Source of the DNA: Diaporthe sp. PMI_573 | Taxonomy: Eukaryota > Ascomycota > Sordariomycetes > Diaporthales > Diaporthaceae | Length of the DNA stretch: 64,000 nucleotides | Reading direction: 5' to 3' | NCBI GenBank assembly: GCA_021399435.1 | Contig: JAJTUP010000004.1 | Span: 496,001-560,000 of the forward strand | Shown here: positions 47,350 to 59,500 of the stretch, piece by piece | Layout: the number at the start of each line of letters is the position of its first letter | Position numbering within the stretch: position 1 is the stretch's first letter | Position numbers and translations under genes: made by a program | The notes under the pieces: model-generated | What the model was told of the DNA's origin: nothing | The model's input: the letters and a program-made list of their open reading frames with translations, nothing else | Database searches by the model: none

Positions 47350-50300
47350 ATGGGCAACGACGCTGGGCCGAAGATCGAGTCCGCCGCCATGTCGACCGCC
47401 AACATGTCCAACTCTCCTCCCGCCACCGACCCAGATGTTACTGCTCCTCAGGGCGATGACACTGGTATGCCAAATATCCGCCCCCGCGCTGTCTTCCCCT
47501 GCTGTCTTGTGCAATGCAATAATGTTCCCTTCTTGTGGGACCCGTCCTTTTCCACGAACCCCATGCAAACATGGCCTTGAACTGCTGGCTAACCTGTGAC
47601 TCCCACACGAGTAGAGGCTTCCACCATTACTGTCAACACAACAAAGACTCCGACTGCAAATTTTCCACCTCCAAAGACGGATAAGCCCCGTCCTCATGGT
47701 TGCACCACTTGCGGCCGCGCCTTTGCCCGGCTGGAGCATCTGAAGAGACATGAGAGGTCTCATACCAAGGAGAAGCCGTTCGAGTGTCCAGAGTGCAAGC
47801 GCTGTTTCGCCCGGCGCGACTTGCTTCTCCGCCACCAGCAGAAGCTACACCAGTCCACAGCCCCTTCGGCCCGTCCTCGCAACCGCCGCGAGAGCGCAAG
47901 TGGCGTTACTATTGGCCAGAGCCGTGCTCGCAAGAACAGCGTCGCCGGCCCGGTCCAGAGTGCCCCTCCAAACCCGGCGTCCATGAGACCGAGGGCCAAT
48001 ACCATTAGTGTTGTTGATAGCGCCGCCATACAGATGATGAGCGCGGCTGCCAACGGCCCAGTCGGGCGCATGCCGCCGACACACAGCCGTCACGACAGTC
48101 TGATCGGTCTGCCTTTTCATTACTCTCACAGCCAGTTCCCGGGCATGTCTTCGGTCATGGGCCACCGCGGCGTGCAACATGGGCTTCCCAAGCTGGAAAC
48201 GAATGGGCTGAGCTACGACCAGGGCTTGCGTACCGCGCCACCACACGCCATCTTCCGCAACGACTTCATGGACAACTTGTTTGCTGCGCCAACCATCGAC
48301 CCTCAGGCTCTCCACGTCGGCATGGAGTCTCCACAGTCAATCGGCGTCGATCCGCTGTCGCCCGCGTTCCATGGCCTACCGGACCTGACGTCTCAAGCCG
48401 CCCACTTTGGGCTGGACGACTTCCTGATTACGGATTTTGGCCAACAGCTCACTTTCAACAACCTGAACGAGAATGCTGTCGATGGCTCGTCCTCCTCAGC
48501 CATTAGCACCGCCAGCCCTGGTGGCATGAGCGACGCCATGATCGATGGTTCCAACAATCCCGCTACAACGGCCCCCGGCACCACATCAACGTGGGCGCCG
48601 GGCATGGTCTCTCCTCAGATGGGCAACCCTTTCAACCTCGACTTTCAGAACCATGTTTTCTCTGATCTGATGACTGGAGCCCCGGTCTCACCGCATCCAA
48701 TTCAGCACGGCATGCTGAACGACGCCTATTTTACTCCGCCGCCATCGTCGATGAACTCGGGTTCGCCCTCCGTAATGTCGAGTCTGAACGCTCAAAACAT
48801 GAACCAAACGTTGAATTTTGGTCACGGCCCGGAGACGCCGACTTCGATCAATGGTAGTACCCATGGCACCTCACCCGTCTCGACAATAACTGATTCAACA
48901 AGAAACGCCATCCTAGGTGCCCTGTCCACAGCCTCGCTGGGCTCGACTCTCGCCAACCGCAGATCCTCGTTCTCAGTCCACCCCTCGACTTCTTCCGCGC
49001 ATGTCAAGGGTTCGCCGGACCCCGCCAGCACTCTGCCCAACACACAGAGTTTGCAACGATACGTCGCCGCCTATCTGACTTTCTTCCACCCGCACCTACC
49101 GTTCCTCCACATCGCGACATTGTCCTTCGAGATCCCAGCCCGACCGGCGAAGAATGACTTGGGCAGTATTGGTGGATCGGCGTGCCTGGTGCTCTCCATG
49201 GCCGCAATTGGCGCTTTGTACGAGAAGGAGCATGATCGCGCTCGAGAACTGTTTGAGATGGCCAAGAAGATGATTCAGACTTACTTGGAACAGCGAAGGA
49301 AAGCTAACGTCCGAAAAGCCGGGTTCCGAGGAACCTCGTCCGAGCACGATGCGCAAGACTTCCAAGACAATTCCGCAGATACTCCTGTGTGGCTCGTCCA
49401 GTCAATGCTCCTCAATGTCGTCTACGGACATAGTTGCGGAGACCAGCTGGTTGGCAAGATCGCCGAAACGCACTGTGCTGCACTGGTCAGCCTGGCTCAG
49501 GGCGCTGACCTATTGCGTCAACCACAGAATCATGCCGAGCAGGACACCCAAATGAGCGACGGCTCTGACGAGCATGCGGAATGGCTCAAGTGGAAAGCCC
49601 TGGAGGAGCGAAAGCGAACCTTGTACACTATCTTCATTCTTTCCAGTCTGCTGGTTTCTGCTTACAACCACTCTCCTGCGCTTACCAATTCCGAGATTCT
49701 ACTGGAACTACCTTGCGACGAGGAGTTCTTTGAGGCCGAGACAAGTGCAGTCTTCAACGCTCGCGGAGGCATTAGTCGGGCGAATCATAACCGCATCACC
49801 TTCCATGACGCCCTGGGTGATCTGTTGCGCACGAATGAGAAGCAGCGCAAGCTTTCAATGAACACCGGGCATGTGTTCAACTCTGGCGATCTTCCACCGA
49901 CAACGCTCAAGCCCAGCACATTTGGCTGTCTCGTTCTAATCAACGCTCTACACAACTATATCTGGGAGACTCGGCAGAGGCATCATAGCAACGTCTGGAC
50001 CAACGAAGAGACGGAAAAGATGCATCGACATATCGAGCCTGCTCTCAAGGCCTGGCACGCAGCATGGGCCAGCAATCCTCACCACTCAGCCAAACGGCCC
50101 AATCCTTTCGGCAAAGGCCCGTTGTCTGCGGACTGCATACCGCTGTTGGACTTGGCTTACGTGCGTCTATTTGTCAATTTATCTCGCTCCAAAGGTCAGT
50201 TCTGGGAGCGCGATTGGGATGGCATGGCTGAGGAATTGGCTCGCGGAAGTGAGATTGTCCAGCACGCCGAGCAGTCGTTCCCTTGCTCGGAGCCTGCCGT

Positions 50301-50973
50301 GGCCGACAACCTTGATCACATGGACACTACGGGTGCCGCCGCTGGCTTGCTCGACAACCCTGGCCAATCTCATAAGCAACCTTCCTTGGCTAGCCGGACC
50401 ACATCAAGGCGCGAGAAGCATCTACGGAAGGCGGCATATTTTGCTGCTGACTCTCTGTCAGCATCTGACAGAGTGGGCGTGACCTTCGCTGATTTCACCC
50501 GCCAGGACCTGCCGCCACAGTCTGCGCTGTGTGCATTTGACTGCGCGCAAGTCTTGGCTGAGTGGGTTGCTACCTTGCAGGATAGAGTTGGCCAGTACCT
50601 AGGGATTTTGGGCCACGACGAAGTCGAGCTCTTTCAGGTCCCTGCCATTATGCTCCTGGAAGAGGAGGACGTTCAGTTGCTGCGGAAAGTTCAGGATGTC
50701 CTGGACGGATTGGAAAAAAAGATGGGCATGGAATTCCTTCGGGGGGTTGCTGGTGGTTACGCGGTCAAGATTTTGAGAGCTACAGCTCACATAATGGCCA
50801 AGAGTACCGCGTGGCCTGGTGAGTCTGATACCCGTTCCATGGACCATGGGCAGGTTTACGAACGGACAGTGCTAATGTTTCTTACAGTATCCCGATTGAT
50901 GATTCAATGCCTCGAAACCCATGCAAATCACACCAAAGCTCGGGTGGATAGGTCGGTCAGGCCGACTGAGTAG
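47350..50973 (+). CDS. C2H2 zinc-finger transcription factor with fungal-specific domain (Adr1/AmdX-like)
   Basis: Three exons: 47350-47464, 47615-50818 and 50888-50973, giving 3405 nt and 1134 residues. The start ATG has context CACCATGG. Two adjacent C2H2 fingers bind DNA: Cys68, Cys71, His84, His88 and Cys96, Cys99, His112, His117, joined by the linker HTKEKPFEC. The pairing [12 protein letters not shown] then [12 protein letters not shown] is that of the yeast Adr1 and Aspergillus AmdX group, which bind GGRG-type sites. A long Ser/Thr/Pro-rich region follows, typical of activation regions. The fungal-specific transcription factor domain starts at about residue 490 ([18 protein letters not shown]) and runs over most of the C-terminal half. 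The last intron (50819-50887) has strong signals (GTGAGT, GCTAAT, ACAG) but is 69 nt with no stop, so keeping it would insert 23 residues in frame. The target genes are unknown. Confidence 0.9.
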
Positions 50974-52699
50974 AGGCGGACCGGCCGTCACCTGCATCGA
51001 ACACCGCAATCCCAGAGATGATCGCCGCCGTTGAGCGTGTCAAAAGACGTTGTAGCGGCCTGAGGCTTTTGAACCGGCAAGACCAAGTGTTCACCCATCT
51101 TCCGGCTGCCTCTTTCTTCGGGTGTGCCGGCACTGAATTATTCTACGTTCTCATACTCTCTCAATTGTGTCTACACTGAAGAGTATTACTGCAGAGCTGC
51201 TTTACGGCTTCGATCACCATGTCTGGGCAATGAAGAACGCCCAAATAGTGGCACATGTTGCCCTCCTTGATTCTGAGCACACCACTGCGAACGAATAACG
51301 AATTTGATTTCTGCGATCATTCACCCGCGAAGGCCGTGTGAGTTCGCATTCGATGTTCATATTTTCCGATTTCGAACACTTTCGGAAATCGAAACCATAC
51401 GTTGGGCAGGCATGCCCCCTTTGACACGAATTGGCCACTCCTTGTCAACAAATCCACATCTGGTTGCGCCCAATGGTGGTGGGGGTGCACGAAGTACACT
51501 CCCGGGTTTCAGATGGGCATGAGTCAACACTGCAACGCATAACGACACAGCAATGAACTACGCACTTGAAAAGCGAACGAATTGACGGACACAACATTCT
51601 AAGGATTTGATGTGATGAAAAAAAAAATAAACACGGACAATTCTTTTGACTACACCACCGGCGCAGGTCAGGAGGGGCGGGAAATACCAAATCTGACATC
51701 AAGCGGAAGAAAAGTACCAGATGGTAGCAAAAGCGTCTTGTGAGAAATTACTTCAAAGGAGTACATAGCCAACCTAACGGCTTTGGTCGGAGTGGAGTGG
51801 ACATCTGAAAAACCTGGATCCACGCTGCGAAAAAAAGAAAAAAGAAAAAAGTCGTGTACATAGGGCTGGGAGTACGGATCGGTTATGGGAAGGGGAGGCT
51901 GGGCTAGCCATTGACATTTGTGAAATGCAGATACGCTTTTCTCTGCCCAATACTTTGTGTGTGCGGCACCCTTTGTCCTGTGATGTCTGCCGCCTTCAGC
52001 AGCGAATTAATTGTTCGAGTGACGCACTTCGGCCGCCGCCTGACTCGAGACAAATGCCCGGTGGGATGAATAAGTTATTCCTTGAGCGTGTCGGGGAGAA
52101 TGCAAGGCCGAGTGTGGACACGTCAGAAGATGAAGTCAGTCTCTCGGCTAACAGCTGGGACTTGAGGCCTAGGGAAAAGGGGAGAGACTCGAACGCCTCG
52201 CGACGTGGTCGCTGCCAAAATGAGCCAACCGTTTTCTGGGGAGATTTCGACGGGACTGTACTCCGGCTGTTATCATTGTGCAGACCGACCCGGGTGGACT
52301 TGAGGGGGATGAAGTGAACTCGGCTTTTACCGAGCGGTGGCTGGGGTTTATGGATGACTTGTCCCCGGAATTGCATCCTTTTGTTTATTGATGAGCAAGC
52401 GAGTGTGGGGCTAAATGAGGTGGTCACGACCTACACACGGCGCAGACACCGTTCCAATCCGGGCTGAGTTTCCCCCCTTTCGTGGGTGCCGCCCACTGCC
52501 ACGCGAGGAATTCCTCTTGGATCTGTGCACTTGAGTCTCGGTTCCATTCCTGCGGACCTGGGATCTTCTGCTCCCGTCCGTTCTGTGGAGGAGGAAAAGC
52601 ACATAGACATCGACCGATACGTGGCCCTACGACGAGATGACGACCGCCCATTGCGGCTTGACGGACCACCCCTCCTCCCCGGACTGTGTGTTCCATACC
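50974..52699. other. Intergenic stretch after the C2H2 regulator
   Basis: The first few hundred bases are the likely 3' end of the regulator. A-rich runs occur at 51617-51629 and 51829-51851. A plus-strand frame (51925-52317) and overlapping frames on the other strand resemble nothing I know and are left out. Confidence 0.4.
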
Positions 52700-53193
52700 C
52701 TAAATGAAAGTCCAGGCGTACCACTCCGGCGGTGACTCTCTTGTCATTGCCTTGACGCAAGGTCCTTGCGCCTGAGGGCGTGACCAGTCTGTGTTCACAC
52801 ATGGCTTAGACTCGGGAGTACCGACAGCATGTTTCGTGGCCCTGGAGTCTCTATAGGACGCCCAGTATTTTACTCTGATCATTTTGAGTTTCACTGGCCA
52901 TTTCTGAGGGGATCGCTGTATTTCCTCAGGACAGAATATATCTGTTACTCCAAGCAGGGTAATGCCAAATGCGTACATGTCGCTGGCTGACCGGTGATAT
53001 TGTGCCTTATTGTCTCGGGCGCTTTGAAAGGCGGCTGTACAACTGGACAAGCAGCCATGATCTTGTGTTGTTTTGCAATGAACCCGGGATTGCTTACGTA
53101 GAACGACCTCTCTCCTCCCTTCTCATCCCGGCGAACAGTCTGTGTGGTTAGCTTACGAAGGACAGAACACGATGACTGAGAGGATATGGTCAA
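52700..53193 (-). pseudogene. Protein-kinase C-lobe relic, frame-broken
   Basis: On the minus strand one frame reads PFKAPETI (APE codons at 53014-53022), like the end of a kinase activation segment. About ten codons later a different frame reads ASDMYAFGITLLG (SDMYAFG at 52964-52984), like the helix-F motif SDxYxFG that always follows APE in protein kinases. The 29-nt gap between them is not a multiple of three and shows no intron, so the frame is broken there. Upstream glycine-loop, HRD and DFG motifs were not found, and downstream sequence loses similarity. I read this as a decayed fragment. A short split gene with unrecognised exons is less likely. Confidence 0.4.
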
Positions 53194-54692
53194 TGAAAAT
53201 CACCAACCATGTCGGATGAAGTCTTGACAAGTGCAAATATTCATAACGGTGACGTAGGCTGAACATACTTGATTCTGTGAATTGCCTGGAAGGGTTCATG
53301 CCGTTTCACGGCTCCCAAAAGTTGGCCTGAATCTTCCCAGATCTCTCAGGCGTTTGAAGACAGGCTGGATCTCATGGACCCATTTTGGCCGCTACCAACA
53401 CCGATCTGGAGTGGGCCAAAGGTCAGTAGTAATCATCGATCCGAAATTTTCCCAACTTTCAAAGGCGATTCGAAGGAGGACATGAAGATAATTATGCTAG
53501 ACCATCACAACCACACCCAGAAAATCCCTCAAGACGATTTTCCTCCAGATATAGCAAAAGGTCGAAGCAGCCAAACAGTTCATTCCTGGCTCCCACCGGG
53601 AATTTGATTGAGTCGTGCCAGTTACAGAAGTCAAGTGATATCATTGAGTACAACCCAGCATGTCGAAGAAGTAATTTGGTAGAATAGAATGCCAAAAGAA
53701 ACGGACGTAGGGGTAGACGTTGTGAACAGCAGCAAGACAGGCACTGCCATCCAAATGACCGAAATGGCCGAGGAAGAAAGTCCCGGCTAGATGAAGCCAG
53801 ATATGCTCACAACTATGCAAGCAAGAACTCCGGCCATCGTGGGCTGCCTTCACTTACAAGGTTCGCAAACACACGGCGGCGTAACTTTCCAGCGAGCGTG
53901 AAGATGATGAGCGGCCCCCGCCATCCGGGAGCTCGAGATGACCAGAAGAACGCGTCATTTGTGCTACAAGACTACGGGGTGAGAAGACCGGACAAGGCGG
54001 TTGGTCCACGCGGTGTCCTTTGGCCGTCGGACGGCGCGACGCCATTACGCCCTAGGGCTATTAGCAGCAAATCGTCAGATATATAAAGTGAAGGCCACGC
54101 TGCAACAGAAAAGTACATGCCCCAATTACACCCAGCATGACACTCTCAAAGCTTCGACAGCAGCGACCTCAAAAAAAACCAAAACCGGCAGCTTGATTGC
54201 CTAGCCGGAGCACTCCATTGGATCGATGCACGGCACTTGGGATCTCTACAGGGCCGCCAGCAGGGTCATTGCCGTTGACATCACCAGCAGGCCAGCAAAC
54301 ACCGCAAACACGAGCATGTACATTTGACACAAAGTGGTCAGGACAGTTGCAACCGTGGAAGATCAAAGCGGTGTTAGAAAATTAGCAGGGCGAAGGTTGA
54401 CCCAACGCCAATCCAGCCTCTCGGCATGCCTACGTGATGATCATGACGGCGCTCGCAATCTAGCGAAAGCGACAAGATGCCCTTTCTGAATCTAAGAAAA
54501 GGATGTGGAATCCACAACGGCCGCTAAATTGCCTCGCAGATACAGAAATACATAATGAGACACGGCTTAGGACGGGTATAACATCGACCCGACGAAGAGA
54601 TACCTAGTGGGTAGGAAGGAAAACTCCAGTGTCCTCCTGCCTGGGAACGTCACCCCTGGCTTCTAGTAGAGTATAAAAAAAGAGGAGGAAAG
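53194..54692. other. Intergenic stretch
   Basis: No supported gene. The minus-strand frames between 53492 and 53853 could be further decayed pieces of the kinase relic but carry no motif that I can name. The right end is the 3' region of the polyglutamine DNA-binding protein gene. Confidence 0.35.
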
Positions 54693-54749
54693 CTACACCG
54701 GTGACCTCTTGCGCTTCAACGACTTGGGCGGCGACCCGACGCCCGCCTT

Positions 54750-55841
54750 CTAAGCATCGACGCTCTCGTCCTCGCGCTTCAGCTGCTGGCGGCGGTTATA
54801 TAGGTCCCGGCTGAGGACGTTCTTGAAGCCGCGGTTCTTGAGCTCCGTCATGATCTTACTGACCTGCCAGCCCTGCCTCAGCCAGCCGTCGACCTCGGAG
54901 GCGACGTTGGGGGGCAGCTTCCGGCTGCGCGGGTCCTCGCTGGGGTCCGAGGGCGGGTGGTTGTGCGTCGTGGTGCCCGGGGTGATGTGGTGGTGGACGA
55001 CCCACATGTTGGAGTCGCGGAAGGTCTCGACGCACTCGAACTTGAAGGGGCAGTTGCACTTCTTGGAGCTGCGCTCGGGCATGCCCGCAGCCTTGGAGGC
55101 CTCGCTGTAGCGGGCCTCTCCCGCGCGGAAGCAGATCCAGCGGATCTTGCGCTTCCCCTTGCCCATGTCGCGCGTGCCGCTCATGCGCATCGAGTAGCCG
55201 CGCGGGATGGTGAACTGGTCGAGCTCGATCTGCATGGTGGCGCGGCTGGTGATGGGGAAGCCCTCGGGCGGGATCTCCATGGGCACGATGGGGCCCCCCA
55301 TTGCGTGGAGGACGGCGGAGGGCGGCGGGGCCATCTGCGGCTGCTGCTGTTGCTGAGGCTGCTGCTGTTGCTGCTGCGCCTGTTGTTGCTGCTGCGCCTG
55401 TTGTTGCTGCTGCTGCTGATGTTGTTGTTGCTGCTGCTGTTGCTGCTGCTGCGGGACAGGCGGCGCAGGGTGGGCATTCATGGCGGCAGCCTGGTTGGCG
55501 GTGGCGAGGGCCAGTACGGGGTCGGTATTGTCGACGACATTCTGGTTGTGGTGGCTCTGGGGCTGTTGAGGCGGAGGAGGGTTCACGTTCTGTTGGAATT
55601 GAGGCTGGTGGTGTTGTTGCTGGTGGTGCTGGACCTGGGCGCGCAACGGGCTCTGGCGGGGTGGGGCTAGTCGACCCTCGGCTCTGAGGACAGCCTCAAC
55701 GGTGTCGAGGCGCTGCTCGATTTCCTGGAAACGCTGGTCGACGATGGCGTTGACGCGCTGGTCGATGATGGTGGCGAGGGTGTTTGGCAGGGTTGCCAGC
55801 AGATCGGGAACAAAGAACCCCTGCTGGGTTGGGTTCGCCAT
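54750..55841 (-). CDS. Polyglutamine FAR1-like (MULE-derived) DNA-binding protein
   Basis: One exon, ATG at 55841 to TAG at 54750-54752, 363 residues. The frame stays open for 85 codons upstream to 56096 but lacks coding character there, and the ATG at 55841 begins a compact conserved-looking start. Residues about 15-45 form a heptad-like helix (IIDQRVNAIVDQRFQEIEQRLDTVEAV cut by the window of similarity), which may dimerise. Residues about 60-110 are Gln/His/Pro-rich, and about 127-168 are nearly pure Gln. Residues about 230-300 hold a zinc-binding pattern with WICFR, KKCNCPF, W-V-HH and THNHPP, as in FAR1 and WRKY/GCM1-type domains of Mutator-like transposases and the regulators derived from them. 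A helical segment (GWQVSKIMTELKNRG) follows. No transposase core is present, so it is likely a domesticated nuclear regulator. Eighteen further codons follow the stop in frame. Confidence 0.8.
   Translation of the reverse strand: MANPTQQGFFVPDLLATLPNTLATIIDQRVNAIVDQRFQEIEQRLDTVEAVLRAEGRLAPPRQSPLRAQVQHHQQQHHQPQFQQNVNPPPPQQPQSHHNQNVVDNTDPVLALATANQAAAMNAHPAPPVPQQQQQQQQQQHQQQQQQQAQQQQQAQQQQQQPQQQQQPQMAPPPSAVLHAMGGPIVPMEIPPEGFPITSRATMQIELDQFTIPRGYSMRMSGTRDMGKGKRKIRWICFRAGEARYSEASKAAGMPERSSKKCNCPFKFECVETFRDSNMWVVHHHITPGTTTHNHPPSDPSEDPRSRKLPPNVASEVDGWLRQGWQVSKIMTELKNRGFKNVLSRDLYNRRQQLKREDESVDA
55331..55460 (-). repeat. CAG/CAA trinucleotide tract encoding polyglutamine
   Basis: A tract of CAG and CAA codons (CTG/TTG on the plus strand) gives about 40 Gln with a few His, Ala and Pro in the FAR1-like protein. 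Mixed codons suggest selection for the peptide and limit slippage. Long alanine- and leucine-rich antisense frames here are artefacts of this repeat. Confidence 0.9.
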
Positions 55842-56307
55842 CCTTATCTGATGGGGATTGGGATGGACCGTCTCCCTGGGTCTGGGGCTGCTTGAAGTGA
55901 GGATTGGCAGGCTGTGGGTGTCGCGGACAGACGGGCAGACGAGGATGGGTTGATTGATGCCGACACAAAACACGTCTGCACAAATAAGGATTTGCGGCCC
56001 GTGCGCCCTTCGCCTCTCGCTCACTCGCCCAACGGTCTCACCTGCCCCTCGGGCCTCCAGCGGGTTGACTAAGCAATCCCGGATACCTGGGTACATGGGT
56101 ACGTACCTTTTCTGTTGTGACGCTCACGCTCGCAGAAGGCATTGGAATGGTCTGCTCTGCAAGTCGGCTGAGCACAAAGATGCCTGGACTACCTGGGTCC
56201 ATAGATAAGCACTGCCTCCTGTAGAAGCTTCGAGCATGCTTTGTACCGTAATCATTTTGTTTTCTGTACGCATCACCGCCTCAATCGCACATGGATGTGC
56301 TTGGTAA
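55842..56307. promoter_or_regulatory. Upstream region of the FAR1-like gene
   Basis: This should contain the promoter and leader of the FAR1-like gene (minus) and the 3' end of the tentative small gene to its right. No distinct motif was recognised. Confidence 0.35.
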
Positions 56308-56555
56308 CTACTTCAGGATTTGTGCAGCCTCTTTGATCGCCACCGAGGCCTCAAACACGCGCCGGGAACGCGCAGGTGTCATGCGTTCGGATACCAGCAT
56401 GATGCGCTCGTGCTCATCAGTTTCTACATGTGATGCGGAGATGTGAGGCACTGGTTCAAACCTGTTGGAAATTCTGAATTGAAAGAGAGGATCTAGAGAC
56501 GAGAAGCAAAGAAAGACACATACTTATTCTGACATTGATCTGGGCCTTTTGGCAT
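56308..56555 (-). CDS. Tentative two-exon gene for a 61-residue charged protein
   Basis: Minus strand, exons 56555-56524 and 56461-56308, 186 nt. The intron (56462-56523, 62 nt) has a consensus GTATGT donor and an AACAG acceptor after a pyrimidine-rich stretch, and removing it joins two open frames. The product begins MPKGPDQCQNK and ends in an Arg/Glu/Ala-rich segment (TPARSRRVFEASVAIKEAA) that would form an amphipathic helix. I do not recognise the family, and neither exon alone would stand out as a gene. It is tandem with the FAR1-like gene. Further upstream exons are possible. The evidence is splice signals plus composition only. Confidence 0.4.
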
Positions 56556-59500
56556 CAAGCAGTATTATAGCTGCAGAGTCCAGCCGCGGGTCTATGAAAT
56601 ATCTTAAGTCGAAGAGCAAAATATCTCGAATTGCGAGTCTCAAGTAAAATGGCAGATGAGAGCCCGGTATCCTTGATCAGTGGGCACTGGTTTTCAATTC
56701 AGTACGTGATGTGGGAAGGTCTCGTAGACCCGTCGCAGTCTTGGGAATCCATTATCACTGATCAAGGCAAACCTGTGGAGTATTGCTCCAATCTTGAGTG
56801 AATTTTGTAGAAGATAGAATACAACCCTAATGACACTTCCGTCATTGTTGGGCGAGATTGAGCTGTGAAAGCGCCGTTGAACCACGGCTCGAGTAGTTGA
56901 GCAGCTTGTGATAGTGAGTCGCTGTTAGAATGATCAATTTGTTCCAGCGCTTGAGGTTCCCACTTCTCTACCGCTGTTTCGACAAGATCGGGAACGTCGT
57001 TGTCGCAATCACAGTGTGCTTACGAACTCCAACCATGGCCTCAATTATCTTGAATCTCGCCGCAGCACCCCTTGATTATTCGCGAGGACCATGATCCCCC
57101 CTCCCCTTTTTTTGGCCTCCGATTACGAGCCAACGCGTGCATCGAGATTTCGTTGTCGGTATAGTCATCGGTTTCGTTATCGGATATCAGGGACAAACGT
57201 GACAGGCCTTGTCTTCCTTCCGCCTGCCGGAAATTTCATCGCCCGTGACCAACTCCCGATATCACAACAAAAAATGTCTAACCCGTAAAATACATATTGC
57301 GGCACATCACAACAAACCTAACGAGAGATTGTCTTTGACAAAGAGTGGCGAAGCAGCGCGGTCCCTCTTGGCAAATGGCCGCAGCTGCAATTTTGCCTCT
57401 CGCCAGATGACAGCGTCTGAGGCCTCATGAAACCAGCGAACCGATCCCTGACTGAATTGTGTTTGTGTGTATACGCGGTGTATTACACGGTTCCGGTGGC
57501 TGAAGAACACTGGCATCGCGAATACGCGACACGTCTTTGCCTGGACGAGCCACTGTCTACTTAGTCGTGCCGTGGTGTTAGACTTTGACGTGGCGACGGG
57601 AAGTGCCTCCCGCGTGCAGCTGAGTCGCAGCAGCTGGGGGTCAGTGGCTGTGTTTTCCTCGAGGATTGCACCAGTGCTCCTCCGAGTGAGATCGTGACGA
57701 TGAGACTTGCACTAGTGGTGACAGAGTTTTTTAGATCTCGGTTACGGATGAGGCTCTGCCCAACTAGGCAGAGTGATTAGGGACTGAAGCGAGGGTGCGC
57801 ACACTTGTGAGCCGCCAAGACTTTAGAGCCGGTGCGACAGGAACTAATCGCTGACCGAACAGCACCTTTTGCTTCAGTCGCTCTTTTGAATATGTGTACT
57901 ACGTCTTGTATAATATCACATCATCGACATCGTAGCCCACTGATTCCAAGTGGTCGACAGGCAGTCAGCGAGTGTTCATGTAGCTCAGTAGTCCTCGAGA
58001 CCGAAGTAACGACACACAACAGCCCCTAGGAAATATTGTCTGGGGAGTTACGCAGTCACAAACTTAGTCTAGTCAATTCAGCTCTCGTCACTTGGTGTGT
58101 TACGCACTACTCATGAGCCACCCCAAGGACCATGAGCAGGGCGTGACTTCGATGAACTTTACCCACAAGCACAGCCGAGTATGCAACGTACGTAGGTTGA
58201 CATCTCACGACTCGCTACACCAGAATACTTCGTGCAACTGAAGTAGCGCGCATTCCGGGTATTATCTCGATGCCGACGTAACCCCATCGAAAACGCCTGG
58301 CCTAACGAAGTTCATGGGCCAAGCCAAGGCAGACTGGCCATTTTCGCCGGGGAAGCAGCCCGGCACGGTCTCAGATCCCCCGGCCGGCCGTGTTATCACA
58401 ACACAACACACCTTATCAAAGCCGTGTTAATATCAACAAAAACTGGAGACACTTCATGACAGTGATAGATCGACACGGAATTCTCGTGTGTGCAAGATGA
58501 GACTGCACTGCCTCTCAAAGTCTCGGCCACGGTCGCCGCTGCACCACGAGCCATGTGCCGCCCCGAAGCCATCCGGTTGGTGCGCCTGATGCGGTCCTGC
58601 GGGAAAGAAACGAAAATTGTATGTAGTTCGTGATAGCTTCTCCGTGGCTCCGCTCCAAATGTTTCCCCCCCTCCTCCGAGAGCGAGGCATTTTGTGGCCT
58701 CGGCTTGGCCCTTCCGCACCTTCATGCCAAGGCACGAGAGCGTTCCCGTCCCCCGGAGTAAACGTGATTCAATGCTACCTGACTGCCGCGAGCGAGGAGG
58801 GGAGACGGATCGGAAGTGAACATCAGTGAGGAGAACCGTCCATGGCCGGGGTGCTCAGCCTTACTTGGCAAATGCAATGGTAGGGCAGCGGTGCTCACAA
58901 GAGAGCTCCGGCAAAAGATACCAGGAAGCCCGCTCAATATTTGTTTCTGGACCCCCCAAGCGAGCGAGAGAGACGGACACGGAGGCGGGGGGGCTACCGG
59001 GAGAAGGAGGGCAGGGGCGGGCGACGCAAACAGGATTGAAACATTTTTGGACATTGGGATGATCGCCCGCCGTCCCAGCTCGACGGTCGAGGAAATTCTG
59101 AAACTGTGCCGGGAAGTGGTGGCTTGTGGTAAGTCTTTGCCCAGAAGTTTGCTGGAATTTCGCTCGGAGATGAGACATTGGCAAGACTCCTGGATCGCTA
59201 GCACGGCCTTGGAAGCAGTCTGGCAGTTCCCAAGGCACTTTTTTCTGGTGATCTGCAAACTCGTCGCATCTTCGAACCGACGTGCCTAGCTTACCACCTA
59301 ATCGGCATCTTCCATGGTCCAGGTGTTCTATTTCTACGTTCGGCACAATTTATGCTCTCCTTGTCCTCCTCCTCCGCCGTCCGTGTTGGTGTATAGGCAT
59401 AGTAAGTAGTAATATGTAGGTACCCGGGGTACAGATTGTGTGGGAAGATTATAATTGGGGGCCGCATTGTTGCTGCAGACTGTTGTTCTATATCACGCTA

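Noticed and set aside
54957..55670. 237-codon plus-strand frame rich in Leu, Ala and Val
   Set aside because: It is the antisense of the CAG/CAA polyglutamine tract and the FAR1-like domain; the composition comes from the repeat.
58722..59289. Overlapping 178- and 157-codon frames on opposite strands
   Set aside because: They are mutually exclusive, and neither shows a known motif or coding-type codon use.
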